Assembly: GCA_977006965.1 (NCBI GenBank)
Contig: OZ345385.1
Span: 372,001-436,000, forward strand
DNA: 64,000 bases
Source of the DNA: Phymatolithon calcareum
Taxonomy: Eukaryota > Rhodophyta > Florideophyceae > Hapalidiales
Direction of reading: 5' to 3'
Part shown: one piece after another, positions 1-10,999 of the stretch
Numbering within the stretch: the stretch's first letter is position 1
Layout of the letters: each line of letters begins with the position of its first letter
Position numbers and translations under genes: made by a program
The notes under the pieces: model-generated
The model's input: the letters and a program-made list of their open reading frames with translations, nothing else
The model's database searches: none
Told to the model about the DNA's origin: nothing

Positions 1-400
1 AAGATTAGTTTACACCTCGCCTTTTCTCCAGTTCCTGCGAACGATCACGACACAGAAATACCATGAGTCACAAATGCCAGGTTCGCCGTCATCGATGAGT
101 TTGACTGCCGCATACGTAATTACTCTTCATCCTTTTATTGCAATCTGCGCTTTCCGTGGTGCCCTCTTTTGCGTATAACGAAAGTACAGGCTAGTCTGTG
201 TATTGTTGAGCTCGAGCCACTTTGTTGACAGGATCTATATCATTTCAGGCAGCTCGTGTACCGATCGTCCTCGCTCTTTGTTGGGCACAAGTGTGCTAAA
301 TGAATAGGTTTAACACCTAGGTCGACTGCTGTTCACCCACAGAATCTCCTCCTTATTCAGTGGGCCATTTTTCTTGACAATCCAAAGAAGTAGAAAGCTT
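1..400. other. No recognised feature
   Basis: I see no convincing coding region, repeat or structural RNA here. All reading frames are short. Confidence 0.5.
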
Positions 401-583
401 TGTGGTGTGGATTATGCTGCCACGCAAGCAAGCCATTTGTGACGATGATTCTGATGATGATGATTGCTTTATTTTCCTTGAGGCTAGCATGTCTAGATGG
501 CTTCATTTCATTCCACTTTCTGATGCTGGAATCGTTCGTCATAGCCGATTTGATATCTTGGATTGGAATATCGCCAAGAAGTA
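401..583 (-). mobile_element. RTE-like LINE 3' end (fragment)
   Basis: Read on the minus strand, this stretch ends in GCTAGCCTC, an AATAAAGCAAT signal and an (ATC)n microsatellite near 433-465. The same end structure occurs at 3341-3420 and 15690-15730. LINEs of the RTE type commonly end in short tandem repeats instead of poly(A), which is why I use that name. The last codons resemble the tails of the other two copies (a W/KxxKLSxxASL pattern). It is cut at 584 by the end of a family A LINE. Confidence 0.5.
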
Positions 584-1430
584 GAAGAAGAAAGAGAGTT
601 TTTTATTTAAAAGTTGCGAACGCATCTGCAGACGCTTGGGGCAACTTTCCTAGGGCCAAGATTTTCATTAGATTTTGTCTAAGAAGGAGTTGCTTCTTGT
701 ACTGGTGTGACACGATTCAGTGAACTACAAAAACCCACCTCTTGTCTCCTTTCGGGACCTCGAAAAGGAAAATTACTCCCCTGTCCTGCGACACGCTGTG
801 GTTTCAAATTTTGGGCAGTACTTGCTTGTCCACAGCCTGAAACATGGTTAGGAGCTCGTCGAGTGCTCGCTTGGTCCAGGCGGTGTCCTCTTTGGATATT
901 TTTTCTTTCGCGAGGCCGTTTATCACGTCTTTTATGGCGTTTCCACATTGACCGGTGAGTTCGATAAGTTTGGAAGTGCTCATGGGAGGAAAATTCCAAA
1001 TGACCACTTGATGGCAAGTGTTCTTTGTCTTCTTGAGTTGAAGAGAAGGTGCGGGGGTAGCAACACTTTCGCGTGCGGTATTGGTCGTTTTTTCGACTTA
1101 TGCACATCCTCTGCGACCTCCAGCATCTTGTTTCTTTTGTATTTCTTGATGTTTGTAGTAGCCGTCGTTTCGTTTGCATGCTTTTGTCGTCTGCTGAGAG
1201 CCTGAGAAACTTATCGCAGCGCTACTCAGCCTTGCTTCGTTCTATTGCAAAGCAGATCTTTTGCAATCTGGCGAATGCAATTTCCAATCTTACTTCTCTT
1301 GCTCTGAGCGCTGTGATAACGGCTTGTTCAATAAAAGACAGTAGTTTCGGTAGACGTCTATGAAGTGTACATTCGATACTACATAGCAACTTTCTTGGCA
1401 ATGATATAGTCCATATCATTTCCTAGATTT
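584..1430 (-). pseudogene. LINE family A, C-terminal domain and 3' UTR (5' truncated)
   Basis: The minus-strand translation of about 870-1170 matches the family A copy at 18060-18480, including the LAIKWSFG and PPMSTSKLIELTGQCG segments and the ending ALDELLTMFQAVDK. The 3' UTR (590-870) ends in TTTAAATAAAAA followed by a TTC repeat, like the copies at 16233 and 18716. Frameshifts separate the upstream part. It is a dead C-terminal end of a non-LTR retrotransposon. Confidence 0.75.
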
Positions 1431-1470
1431 CGCTTATACGAGAATGGAGCTGAAGCAAGGTACTAATAAC

Positions 1471-1563
1471 TGAGCCATCTGGTCAAGTGGTTTAACTGAT
1501 CCGGGGGATGCGCATCAAAAATGTGATCAAGAGAAGGTCCTGGGTTCGAATCCAAGGTGTACC
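1471..1563 (+). tRNA. tRNA-like sequence (pseudo-tRNA or SINE head)
   Basis: An A-box-like block (GGTCAAGTGGTTTAA at 1481-1495) and a perfect B-box-like block (GGTTCGAATCC at 1543-1553) lie at tRNA spacing with a long variable region, as in Leu or Ser tRNAs. The T stem has a mismatch and I cannot fold a clean acceptor or anticodon stem, so a decayed tRNA or tRNA-derived SINE is more likely than a working tRNA. No anticodon is assigned. Confidence 0.35.
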
Positions 1564-1689
1564 TGTTTATCGTGAAGAGTCCGACGCAGTTTCTTCTACG
1601 AGTTCTTCCGTAATCGACACGGAGGGATTACAGTGTATCATAAGCGAACAAGAAGACAAGGGAGCGGTAAAGAAAAGAGGGCCAGAGAC

Positions 1690-1815
1690 ATTTACTTGAT
1701 TCTAAGTAATTCCGATTAAGTAAGATGAATTTTCAATACTCGTAGAATATGGCTACAAAGGTGCCGACTTTTCTCAAGTTGGGACACATGGTACCTTCTC
1801 AATAAATCCATTTAA
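1690..1815 (+). mobile_element. LINE family H 3' end (fragment)
   Basis: This is the reverse complement counterpart of 55905-56040. Both encode the same last residues (LILSNSD then stop) and share a 3' UTR ending AATAAATCCATTTAATTACG, with no poly(A). Only the last codons and 3' UTR are present here, so it is a strongly 5'-truncated insertion. Confidence 0.75.
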
Positions 1816-1844
1816 TTACGTCAAGAAAAGAGTCAAAGTATTCT

Positions 1845-2065
1845 GGCAGTCCACGTGTATTCGCGCATCGTGAAACTGCCAAGTTTGCTCCGGGTGGAAT
1901 TCAAGCATATCTCGAGCAGCAGGAAGAGAAGAAGGAGTGCTTTCCTAATTAACTAGGGGAGATAACGACCTGCCGTAACCTAAGTAGAAGATAGTTCAGA
2001 AATAAAGCACTGACTTGCTAGCCTTTTCAGGGGAGCTGCAGATTACTACTACTAATAACTGGCCA
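1845..2065 (+). repeat. LINE family E 3' end, copy 1
   Basis: This is a direct repeat of 2222-2445. Both contain GCTCCGGGTGGAAT, AACGACCTGCCGTAA and AAAGCACTG, and end in a (TAC)n-type microsatellite. A related end follows the coding fragment at 25034-25453 and another lies at 26870-26985, which ties it to a LINE 3' end with a TAC-repeat tail. Confidence 0.6.
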
Positions 2066-2221
2066 CGTTATTCGTGACCTACGCTATCTGTGCAGGAAAG
2101 AGATCTAACAGCACAATCATTGAATGCGCTTAAAATGAATTTCACCTTCCCAATATCAACATAGAGAGCTACCAACTCAGCTTTGGGGAAGATAGTCCAT
2201 TTACTGAAGGTGGTTTATTTT

Positions 2222-2445
2222 CAATTCCGTCCACGTGGACTCGCGAATTGTGGAACCACCACGCTTGCTCCGGGTGGAATCGAATCATAACTCGAGCGGT
2301 AGGCAGAGAAGAAGGAGTGCTTGCGTAATTAAATAGCAGAAATAACGACCTGCCGTAATCTACGTAGAAGATAATTCAGCAGTAAAGCACTGCCCTGCTA
2401 ATTTCTTTGGGAGAACTGCAGATTTAGTACTACTACTATTTTTAA
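2222..2445 (+). repeat. LINE family E 3' end, copy 2
   Basis: This is the second copy of the 220-bp repeat at 1845-2065, in the same orientation, about 160 bp downstream. It ends in a TAC-rich microsatellite (about 2425-2440). The tandem arrangement could reflect two insertions or a local duplication. Confidence 0.6.
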
Positions 2446-3340
2446 TTCAAGTTAATTTATAATCCTCACAGAATTCAAAAGATATGGGCAAGGTTTCCTC
2501 GAGTGCTACCTACCTTTATGTAGCTCACGGAACGTCTACCAAAATGGCGGACGGGAGAACTTAGGATTCAATGTAATTCTATATCTGTCCTCGGCGGGGT
2601 TGCTGTTGGTTTGGCTCGACTGCTTGTCTTGCCGTTGACGAATCAATACAGGCCTTCTTCGTTCTCCATGCATTCTACGGGTGTCTTGTTAGATAGTAAA
2701 AGCTCATCTAGAGCCTCTTTTGCTTCCAGTCTTTTTTCCTTCGAGGTTGTGCCCCGCTAACCTGTGTTGAAAGTTCTTCATATGCTGTCTAGCTCTGGTG
2801 CTGAATGCTTCAACTATATACGGTGTTGACACCTGTTGGAATCTGCAGCAGGCACACTGCTGCTCCAGCTGTCTGTGCTTCACCTTCTGGAACTTGAAGA
2901 TTGCTGGACATTCTCTTGTATTGTCGTACTGAATCTTTTTTTCCGTTTCGATTCAAGGCGGTCTCCTTCCATTGCCAAAAATTTGGATCAAAGGGTTAGC
3001 GAAGACAGATTTGTTTAGATATGCTTTAACACCTCATCAAGAGGCTCTCTGGTCACCATCGCTGCGATATCTTTCCTAATACGCTGTCTCAGACGCATTA
3101 TTTGAGTACACACGTTCTTTCGGCTTCTTCGCTCTCAGCATTTTGAAAGCTAAGATTTTTCGTCGGCGGGGAAGAGTTTGAATCCGGCACGGAAGATGTG
3201 GCCTACCTTCCTTCCTCGAGCTAGTAAAGCGGTTGCTTGGTTGAAGAATGTTACTTCTATTTCCTTTAGCTTGTCTTTTGTCCACGGAATGACATTCATT
3301 GCGTGCTCCCCGCGAGGATGTGCTAGCGCCTTGCACATCT
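2446..3340 (-). pseudogene. LINE family D C-terminal region (degenerate)
   Basis: Minus-strand translation of 3330-3160 gives a LINE thumb/C-terminal stretch (PRGEHAMNVIPWTKDKLKEIE). Near 2870-2900 a decayed copy of the shared motif appears (KHRQLEQQCACCRFQQVST). The 3' end near 2430-2600 matches the family D ends at 30425, 40110, 49430 (other orientation) and 55005. Several stops and frameshifts break it. Confidence 0.6.
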
Positions 3341-3663
3341 GAATACGCTTTGATGATGATGATGATGATGCGTTATTCACGTAAGAGGCTAGCACGTCTA
3401 GAAAGCTTCATGCGACTCCACTTGTTGTGGTCGGATGCGTCTGTTATGACCGATTTGATACATTGATTTGGGATATCGAAAAAGAGAGAAGCATATGTTC
3501 TGGGAACGCATTGTAGCAGAATCCTGCAGACGAGCCTGTTCTCATCCATGCGTAAAACATGTCCTAGACATCTCCAGTCCCGGTCCTTAATCACTTGTAT
3601 CACCCTCAGTGAGGGCTCTCTTGCTTCTTCGGCTATCGTCCTTTTCGTCATCACGGCCAGCAT
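3341..3663 (-). pseudogene. RTE-like LINE 3' end
   Basis: The open frame 3373-3663 contains a GHVLRMDENR block typical of the region after RT in RTE/jockey-like LINEs. It ends with KWSRMKLSRRASLLRE, similar to the ends at 401-583 and 15690-16020. Its 3' end is an (ATC)n run (GATGATGATG on the plus strand, 3350-3368). It is 5' truncated. Confidence 0.6.
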
Positions 3664-3679
3664 CTTTGATACAGTACCG

Positions 3680-4610
3680 TTTACTGAATACGCTTCTGTA
3701 TACTTAGTCCTTTCTTGAACACTCCAAGTGAACGAGACTCGTACACGGCCGTCCTTGCTTCTATTTAGTCGTTAAATCATTCGCGTGTCTGTAACTCCTC
3801 CCGGGCCTAGGAATACTTTGAGGAACGTAACCTCCGGAACGTGTTCCAGAACCTTGCTCGGGAGCATAATGTTTTGCCCAACGTTTCGTCTGATTCAAGG
3901 ACTTCGCTTTTCCTTTGTTTCTGTTCCAAGTCATTCCTCGCTCTTATGACCATTGGGTAGCTATATACAGCAGGCCTTGAAGTACAGCAGAGTATCTCGC
4001 AGAAAGAAGAACACCTGCGAAAAGGATAGGCGGAACTTCATCACATGATTTTGGTACTCAAATCATACGCTTGGCGAGCTAATCCATGAAGATTTTGTAA
4101 AGGCTTGGACCGAGATCGGACCCTTTGCTGAGCCCCCCTGCCCACTAGTAACCAGTTTCTTATGGTTTCCTCAGTTTCTGCTTCCCAGGATAGTTTTTAG
4201 AACACCTCGGCTATTGCGCAGATCTTTTTCGGCAGCAATTGTCTCTCATTGTTCACCAAGTGTACTCTCCGCACTGTGTCGTAGGCAGTCTTAATGTCCA
4301 ACAGTGCTACATATCTCTGTTTCCCCTTTAGTGCCTCAGCAGCTCTTAGTATTTCCAGCTCAGTATTCTTATCGTATTGAAACCTAAGCTGTTACCATTG
4401 GTTTGTGTCGTACCGACAGGGCTGATTCGATGTGAATGTTTAGATTTGAGTCGTGCTATGCTGAGCACAGGACAATTTTCGGTTGGTTCAAGGCACCTAC
4501 TGTTCAACCGTAAGCTGCTGCTCCTATATTGAGGCTCACGTCATGTGCAACCAACCTTTGAATTTTCACAAGCGTATTTGTTGATTTGAGTGTAGCCCGA
4601 AAGCGGGAGA
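3680..4610 (-). pseudogene. LINE reverse transcriptase, heavily decayed
   Basis: Several RT blocks can be read on the minus strand in order. ALLDIKTAYDTV (about 4270-4320) holds the first catalytic Asp region. A relic of GxPQGSPLSPSLYNIFMD is readable as GLSKGSDLGPSLYKIFMD (4090-4150). A post-catalytic KSEVLES block lies near 3890. Frame breaks between all blocks show it is long dead. Confidence 0.65.
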
Positions 4611-4684
4611 ATGATTTCCTGCAAGGTTACCCAATAGCACGTTTGCTTCAAGGCGATGATAGGTCGCTAGAAGGAGTTAAGTCA

Positions 4685-4765
4685 AAGTAAGTGAGAAGCT
4701 GCCCTGTTACTCAAAAATGAGGTCCTGGGTGCTTTCAAAATAAAATCACCATATATCCCCTTTGC
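4685..4765 (+). mobile_element. LINE family B 3' tail
   Basis: The tail reads CTGCCCTGTTACTC, then a GAGG...GGGTGCTTT block, AAATAAAATC and ATATATCCCC. It matches the tails at 23605-23685, 32810-32885 and 33620-33695. No coding sequence of family B is attached, so it is a very short insertion or remnant. Confidence 0.65.
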
Positions 4766-4779
4766 GCCCTGAGGGGGTG

Positions 4780-5330
4780 GGGGAATTGCAAGTTTTTATT
4801 TTTGAAGCCCTCAACACCAGAGTCGCGGACAAAAAAGCTGCTCTCCATGTGCTGCTATCGCATTTGTCTACGGATATCGCATCACACTACCATTTCGTCC
4901 GTCATTATTTTCTCTAACTCTAATAGTCTGTCCATCGCCTGCATTGATTCGCTTTCGGTCTCTCCGTTGAGTTGCGGTCCTGTGAGGCTGCGCTGTAAGG
5001 TCTCAAGGCTCCTCTCCGCAACCTCGCGGAAGTGCTCCACATAGGGAGAGGTGCTCCGTGGGGGAAAGCGTCCGAAGTACCACTTCACTGCCAGCATTTT
5101 GTGCATTCGCGATTTGAGAAGCACGGTCGGAGTGGCGCGCTCTTTACTCTCTACTGGGATTTTTCGCTTCAGTCCTTCTTTTGCTTGGCCCCAGGCTTCC
5201 CTGAGACGCCTCTTCTCTTCCTTGGGCGTCACTTTCGCTTGCTCGGCCACTTGGATCCGCTCGCTGAATACATCGTGCTGTTCCATGTAGGAGATATCAC
5301 TTTCTGCGTACCGACGGTGTTCGGCTTTGG
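4780..5330 (-). pseudogene. LINE family A2 C-terminal domain and 3' end
   Basis: The open frame 4882-5286 (134 codons) begins MEQHDVFSERIQVAEQ and contains the shared motif LAVKWYFGRFPPRSTSPYVE followed by a helical C-terminus ending EKIMTDEMVV. It is homologous to 17106-17456. The 3' UTR ends in GAGGGCTTCAAAAATAAAAAC followed by a C-rich run near 4775, the same end as at 16990 and 24960. The RT is missing. Confidence 0.75.
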
Positions 5331-5519
5331 TTCCTGAGGCATTTGCCGCTGGTAAGAGGTTTTCTGAGTTGTGCTTAATGTGTAGCGTGAATACGAAATG
5401 TGTAATGCGTGCGCTAAGCTAACCGTTTCGATATTGCAGAGTCCTAAATCAGGGGCACTGCAAATATCCCCAAACTAGTACTTAAGGTAGAGAATCGTAC
5501 ATTTCAATAAGCGGGAGCA

Positions 5520-5730
5520 AGTATCTGATTGAAGCCAAGATCCTCACACACCTCTTCAGCCAACAGTTTGAATGCACTGTGCGCAGCTTCATGTCTATAT
5601 CTTGCATGTCTCAGCCGGGAAATCAAACGGTGGTTTCCAGGCTCCTCGTCTGCTCCCCTTTTCTGTATTGGGACTAGGAGTGCTTTCTGCCAATGCAGAG
5701 GCGTGTCTACACTTCTTACATAGGCCTCCT
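5520..5730 (-). pseudogene. LINE RT N-terminal block (fragment)
   Basis: The minus strand encodes WQKALLVPIQKRGADEEPGN followed by an ISRLRHA segment. This corresponds to the conserved LINE RT block normally written as K-x-x-x-NYRPISLL. The rest of the RT is absent on both sides. Confidence 0.65.
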
Positions 5731-6041
5731 ACGGTGCTGCAAGCACTTTAGCGATGAACGGTAATGTACTGAAATGCCAACACTCGGAGGGTGGTAGAGT
5801 GTAGAAGAGACGCGGAAGCAGATTGGACAAAGATAGAAGCACAATTCAGATGGCAGGAGAAGCTTAAATAGGGGAAAGAGGCGCAGTTTGGCCTCACGTT
5901 TGTTGCGCTTCAAGGCATTTTGATGCCTACAAGTCTAATAGCCTTTGTGAGTGATCCACGCAATTTTTGTGGAAACGGTGCAGAAAACTATGAATGCTTT
6001 GAGCAACATTATTATGCCTGTCGGGACTTAAGATCTACTTA

Positions 6042-6314
6042 ATGTGCAAGGAATTTGGATTTATGGTAGATCTAGATTTGGAAAGAATTTTAAAGTCAGA
6101 ATCAGTGCCAAAACTCTGTGACAACCGCTACTGCTTGAGCCAAATCAGTGAACAAGATGTAGAACGTCCAAGTGAATCAATTGGAACGGGAAAGGCGGAT
6201 AGCAAAACTCACTTGGAGTTAGAGCTCTGCCCTGGTGGTATAGATGGGAAAATCACTGCCTGTGTAGATATACTCCATATAGCTGACGACATAATCTCTG
6301 TTCTGCGAAAATAA
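6042..6314 (+). CDS. Small hypothetical ORF (90 codons)
   Basis: An ATG-started open frame of 90 codons in an otherwise AT-rich, gene-poor stretch. The product is acidic (many Asp and Glu) and ends DILHIADDIISVLRK. I do not recognise a family, see no repeat copy in the window, and see no splice context that would extend it clearly. It may be a chance ORF. Confidence 0.25.
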   Translation: MCKEFGFMVDLDLERILKSESVPKLCDNRYCLSQISEQDVERPSESIGTGKADSKTHLELELCPGGIDGKITACVDILHIADDIISVLRK

Positions 6315-6640
6315 TGTAAAGCCGACGAGTAGACCCCCAAACTACTTATTTAATTTCGCCGGAAAAGCAACTATGGATTTTTCGAGACAGAAACAGACAA
6401 TATCTCAGACGAAGAAAAAATTCTCATTATAAATCCAGTTTGGACTCAAAAAGAGTGGCAACTTGCAATTTGCGGAGGAAAATGAATGAATTCATTATTT
6501 CCCTATAACTTATCCCATGTGCAGACCTTATATGCGATTAATCGCATATCAAGAAGAGAAAAATTCACAACTTGCAGAATATCGCGGGTTTTCCAATTTT
6601 ATCTTGTTGTTAGTCGAAGAGGGCTGTCTGCCTTCTATCA

Positions 6641-7940
6641 GGGGATAGTAATATATAAGAGGGGGACGTCAACTCCCGGTTTTTCAGGAACGCCCTCAAA
6701 TCGCATATGCCAAATGGAGCGAAACGGTTGGTCCATTTTTGGTGATCATACCACTAAATTGCCTCTGGTCAAGAGCAAATCCATATTCCAACGTTTAAAG
6801 GACGATTTTAAGCTGAGCGCGCGAGTGTCCTGTGGCTGGAGCACATGTTTATATTAAGCTGTCTCTGAGAGAAGATATCTTCAAGATGCGCTGATTCTGC
6901 TGACGTAATTTATTTTTAAAATTAAAAACTGACAAAGTTACCGCATCGCTGGGATGCCATGTTCTTTTTTGAGCTAATTTGAGGGGTCAGATTGCTTGAA
7001 AAACGTAAAAAAGAGCTCGAAAAACTGGTTTGTTCCACTCCGATTTCCTTATCGTAAACATAGAAGATTCGCAATGAGGAGGGGAAGCACGGTAGATATT
7101 TTTTGGATTAAATAAGCATACCAGTTCTTGACCGCAAAGATTTTTCTGTGAGTGCTTCAGTCGGGGGTGAAAAGTGTTCGCGAGATGTTGCTCTTCAACG
7201 AGAAGCATTACAGTGCGATATTTGGTCGACATGGGCACTCAGGACAGTGCATAATTATACCTCTGCACTGAACAACACACGACGGAATGAATTTCAAACC
7301 TGTCCGTCCGCGTCCGCGACCGCATTTTCCATCTCCACCCCGCTCTTTCGTACATACTTACGCACCACATCCCTGGTGTGTACTGTCCGATGTCCTCACT
7401 GCGAACGAAAGGTCGAATTCCCATAGATATAACGACAAAATTTCGCTTTGACGGCACGCAAACAACTCCAGCTAGATCCGAAGCCATTTTACACTTCTTT
7501 ATCTCAGGTCTCCCTTGTCCGAGTATCCGCAAAGTCGAAGCCGGCTTCCTGATGTGTTCTTGAGCCGCACGCATTCCACGGAAGAAAAGCCATTTTTCAA
7601 AATCGCTATAAGGCGGAGTCCTAGCGTTTGGGCGGGTTCTTCTTTCTGCACTTCGCTCTGGTACTTAGTTCGCCTCGCGGTGCAGCGCTTTTTCCAAGGA
7701 TGTTCACGATATAGTGCGTTGTTCATTTTATCTTACTGCAGTGCTCTTTTGGGTGCTGCAATATTGGCATTTGAACAGCGATTACAGCACGTGTCAGCCG
7801 ACAGCTCGCAGCTTACTGTACGTGGAGCACAATCCCAAAGATTATGTGCGATTGAGAGTGTGAATTTAATTTCCTGCTTTCCAACATCCATATGAGCCCT
7901 CAGAAAAAAGGTGGTCCCCCTCTTATATATTACTATCCCC
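6641..7940. repeat. 1.3-kb unit bounded by a 27-bp perfect inverted repeat
   Basis: GGGGATAGTAATATATAAG and the eight bases that follow (6641-6667) recur as an exact reverse complement at 7914-7940. The interior holds only weak ORFs. No clear target-site duplication is visible outside the arms, so this may be an eroded DNA transposon or a subterminal repeat pair. Confidence 0.5.
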
Positions 7941-8384
7941 TGCTTCTATGCACATGCTCTTCGCCTTCAGAAGACTCCTTTATTGTTCTATAAATATAAA
8001 GACTTTTTATGGAAAAGAAGGCGAGCTATGAGTAAACCAGTTATATGCGATATTTCGCATATAACTTTGTAGTCATAGTTGATATATTTATGATGCTCAA
8101 CATCCCAGCAAGATTTTCAACAAAGACAAAAAATTCAAAAAAGCACACTGTTGCTATCAAAAACGAACATTTTCCTTATATGCGAAAAATCGCATGCTGC
8201 ATGCACATGGGCTATGAATTGGCAGAGCTTTTCCAATTCTGATTGGCGACGCATAGCATATTCAGAAAGTATAAATTATTTATCTGAGACAAGCTTAAAT
8301 TCTAACTTTTTAAGTCTATATGAGCTCAGCTTTTCGCATCGCGGATTATGAAGCGTGGCACATTTTTGAGCTCTGTAACGCTCA

Positions 8385-9493
8385 GGGCCGGTCTATACCG
8401 GCATGTTCGTGTTCGTGTTTGTTCGTTTTATCATAATTTTGGTGACTTGTCAATTTTGAATTGGCAATTGAATGCAAAAAAATTTGCGCCGTGCGTTTAC
8501 AGGAACACACGCTAGGAGCAGGAAAGTTAACCTCTTTCCCGGAAAAATAAGGTTCCATGTTCATGTTTTGTTCGCTCCCGCCAAATATCCAGTCCATGGC
8601 CTTATATACCCCTCAAGAACGACTTTTGATCTCTAAAATGGCGCGAAACTCGGACTCTACCTGCATCAATGCACGAAGCTGCTGTCGCGCATTAAAACGC
8701 CCAGAAAGACGCTCAGCGAATTCACTCGGTCTCGTTATTCACCCGTTGGTGCTACACTCCCAATGACACGCCAATGCCATCGATGGAGACGGGAACCCCA
8801 TCGTATGGGTTTACATTGCACTCTGTCGAAACTTTCTGTGTGCGATTGTTGGCTATCGCGGCGACATCGTCCTCACATGCCGTAAAACATGTTGCGCTGT
8901 CCCTTCTTCCAGGAGTCGCAGCGTCACCATCGCATCCTGCAGGAAGAACAGCAGCACTGCTTCCTCCGCAAGCAGAAACAGCACCGGCGGGACCAGTAGC
9001 ATATCCATCAGCGACAGCAATGGCACGACATCAGGCACCAGAAGAAAGAACGACACGGGGACGGCTGCCATGAGTACCGTCATCAGGGCGCCCAGCTTGG
9101 GAAAGATCGGCTGTTGGCGAGGGAACAGCCGAGAGCTCATGGAAATTAGCTCGCGAAGTCGCGCCATCGCCACTTGAAACAATTGTTGCGCTTCCCCCAC
9201 GGATGGCCGGAGAGACGGAATCATGTGGAAGAATGTCTTGCGCTTGCCCATCCATGATCCCTCAGGTAAAAGTTCAGCTAGCAAAGAGTGCTTGAATCGA
9301 AGAGTTGGAGTTGCCCTGGGTGAGTACCAGTTTCATCAGTGATGGGTATTATGAGTATGATCCAGAGCAATAGGAATATGATGAGCAACAAACATGTAGA
9401 CTCTGTGGGTATAGACTGGTGCAACATTTGTCGCATCTCGTTATGATACAATCGAACAAACACGAACACGAACATGCCGGTATAGACCGGCCC
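8385..9493. mobile_element. DNA transposon with about 41-bp TIRs, possibly Harbinger-like and non-autonomous
   Basis: The left end starts GGGCCGGTCTATACCGGCAT (8385-8404) and continues with alternating GTTCGT units. The right end (about 9453-9493) is its reverse complement. The flanks are TCA on both sides (8382-8384 and 9494-9496), consistent with a 3-bp target duplication. PIF/Harbinger elements make 3-bp duplications, which suggests but does not prove that group. Internal frames (for example 8853-9284 on the minus strand) do not resemble a DDE transposase. Confidence 0.7.
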
Positions 9494-9499
9494 TCAGGC

Positions 9500-10570
9500 C
9501 CGACTCCAGTGCGCTAGTTAACATATGATATGAAACCAGAGGATCACACATTCTGCTGTGCAGAGCTTCTTTCATATACAGAACGGCCGCGGAGAATATC
9601 CGTTGAAAGTGAACCGTAATTGCCCACTAAATGGCAGCGCCGTGTGGACCTCTGGACTCTTTCCGGTCCTACGTACATGGCCTCTCCAACGTCTAACACA
9701 TCAAAGAGTTTACTACGACCAGGGGAATGTTACATATCCCTGCTACGACTGTATTTTGCTGCCAACTCCATCCATCGTCTCAAATGTCCACCGCCGCCCT
9801 CCTACGCAGTAACTGTGCAATACCCCCGCCGCTACAGTCGGCACGACCCACCGCCCGCGGGTATGATTTGAGTCTCTCCGTCCATGTTGTTTGCCACACT
9901 CTGCTTTTTGTATCCCTTTCCTCGCCTGTGTAGACATCTTTAATCATCTTCGCCCACACCGTTCTGCCTTATCTGCGCTTACTACGCGAGATTCATTGCG
10001 ATATGTTGGAGAGCATAGCCACCATGGGTGTCGGGATTTTTATTTTTTAGGCACGCCGACAAATCGTACACTTCCCGGGTGGCACGGCGCGGCATTTAGG
10101 CGGTATATTTTGAAGAAATGACCGGCGTCGCGTGAGGCGTACAGCAGAGTATCGGCAGCTGGAAGGCGTATTTGGCACAAGGCGCAGCAAAGTCATTGAT
10201 TTCTAACAGTGCAGCAAAGCGCGGTGGCAATGCAGACAACGCAGCTTGGCGAGAACGGTGATGAGGGCTACTTTGCCGGCGGGGTGAAGTATAGCAACAA
10301 GCAGGCGGACGATGTGGTACGGCGATGGTTGCGTTGATGCATCCATCGCCGTCGGCGTGGGACAGAGGCGTATAGTGTTTTCCACCTGTCAAAACTGTCA
10401 ACCGGACCAGTGGTAGGGACTGCAGGCCCTCGGTGACGACACGGCGCTGCACTTCCGTTAAATGCACAGTAGTCGCTGTAAGCAGGAGCTGGCATGGTGG
10501 AGCAAGGATATAACCGCTCCGACATACGATACATGTTTTTGAATGTTGCATTCATAACTTAGAACGAATG
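9500..10570. other. Unassigned region
   Basis: Moderately GC-rich sequence with overlapping short frames on both strands (for example 10096-10551 minus), none of which I recognise. No repeat partner is visible elsewhere in the window. Confidence 0.4.
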
Positions 10571-10574
10571 AAAA

Positions 10575-10958
10575 ATGCCCGTGTGCGGAACACATCTTGC
10601 GGACGTCGCTTATAACAGCTTTCATTCTCGTGCGCTGATCGGTAATTCCTCACGAAAGTCTAGAATGGAAAAGACTTTGGGGAGCGGTGCAGTGGTTAAA
10701 AACCGTCGATCGTCTCTGGTGCGCAACCGCGCGCACATCTGGAGCAAAGAAGAACTACTCAGGATAGCGGAGATCGAGAAGAGACTTCCCTTTCCATCAC
10801 TGGAAATGGACGCCGCTGCTCCCAGGGCTCCTACTCTTCGTCGCACGAAAGTGAGTATGAGCAATCACTGTGTGGCACTCTCACACAGAGAACCCGGTGA
10901 TGGTACTGGTGGATCTGCCTGTCCGTATCGCGTGGACTCAACTTTGGAAGACGACTAG
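10575..10958 (+). CDS. Hypothetical ORF (127 codons)
   Basis: An ATG-started frame that encodes a basic middle section (VRNRAHIWSKEELLRIAEIE, about residues 48-67) followed by a Pro-rich linker and a low-complexity C-terminus. The WSKEE helix-like segment is reminiscent of SANT/Myb starts but lacks the spaced tryptophans, so I do not assign that fold. It could be an exon of a spliced gene, since no repeat in the window shares it. Confidence 0.3.
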   Translation: MPVCGTHLADVAYNSFHSRALIGNSSRKSRMEKTLGSGAVVKNRRSSLVRNRAHIWSKEELLRIAEIEKRLPFPSLEMDAAAPRAPTLRRTKVSMSNHCVALSHREPGDGTGGSACPYRVDSTLEDD

Positions 10959-10999
10959 CAGAGCAAAGGGTTGAAGCGTTCATGGACCGGCACTCTTCC

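Noticed and set aside
679-1205. Overlapping ORFs of 85-166 codons at 679-1205
   Set aside because: They are other-frame shadows of the minus-strand family A LINE. The translation that matches other copies lies in a different, frameshifted frame.
8853-9284. Hydrophobic 143-codon minus-strand ORF as a membrane protein
   Set aside because: It is Leu/Val-rich because it reads antisense to a Ser/Gln-rich repetitive stretch inside the TIR element. No start context or homologous copy supports it.
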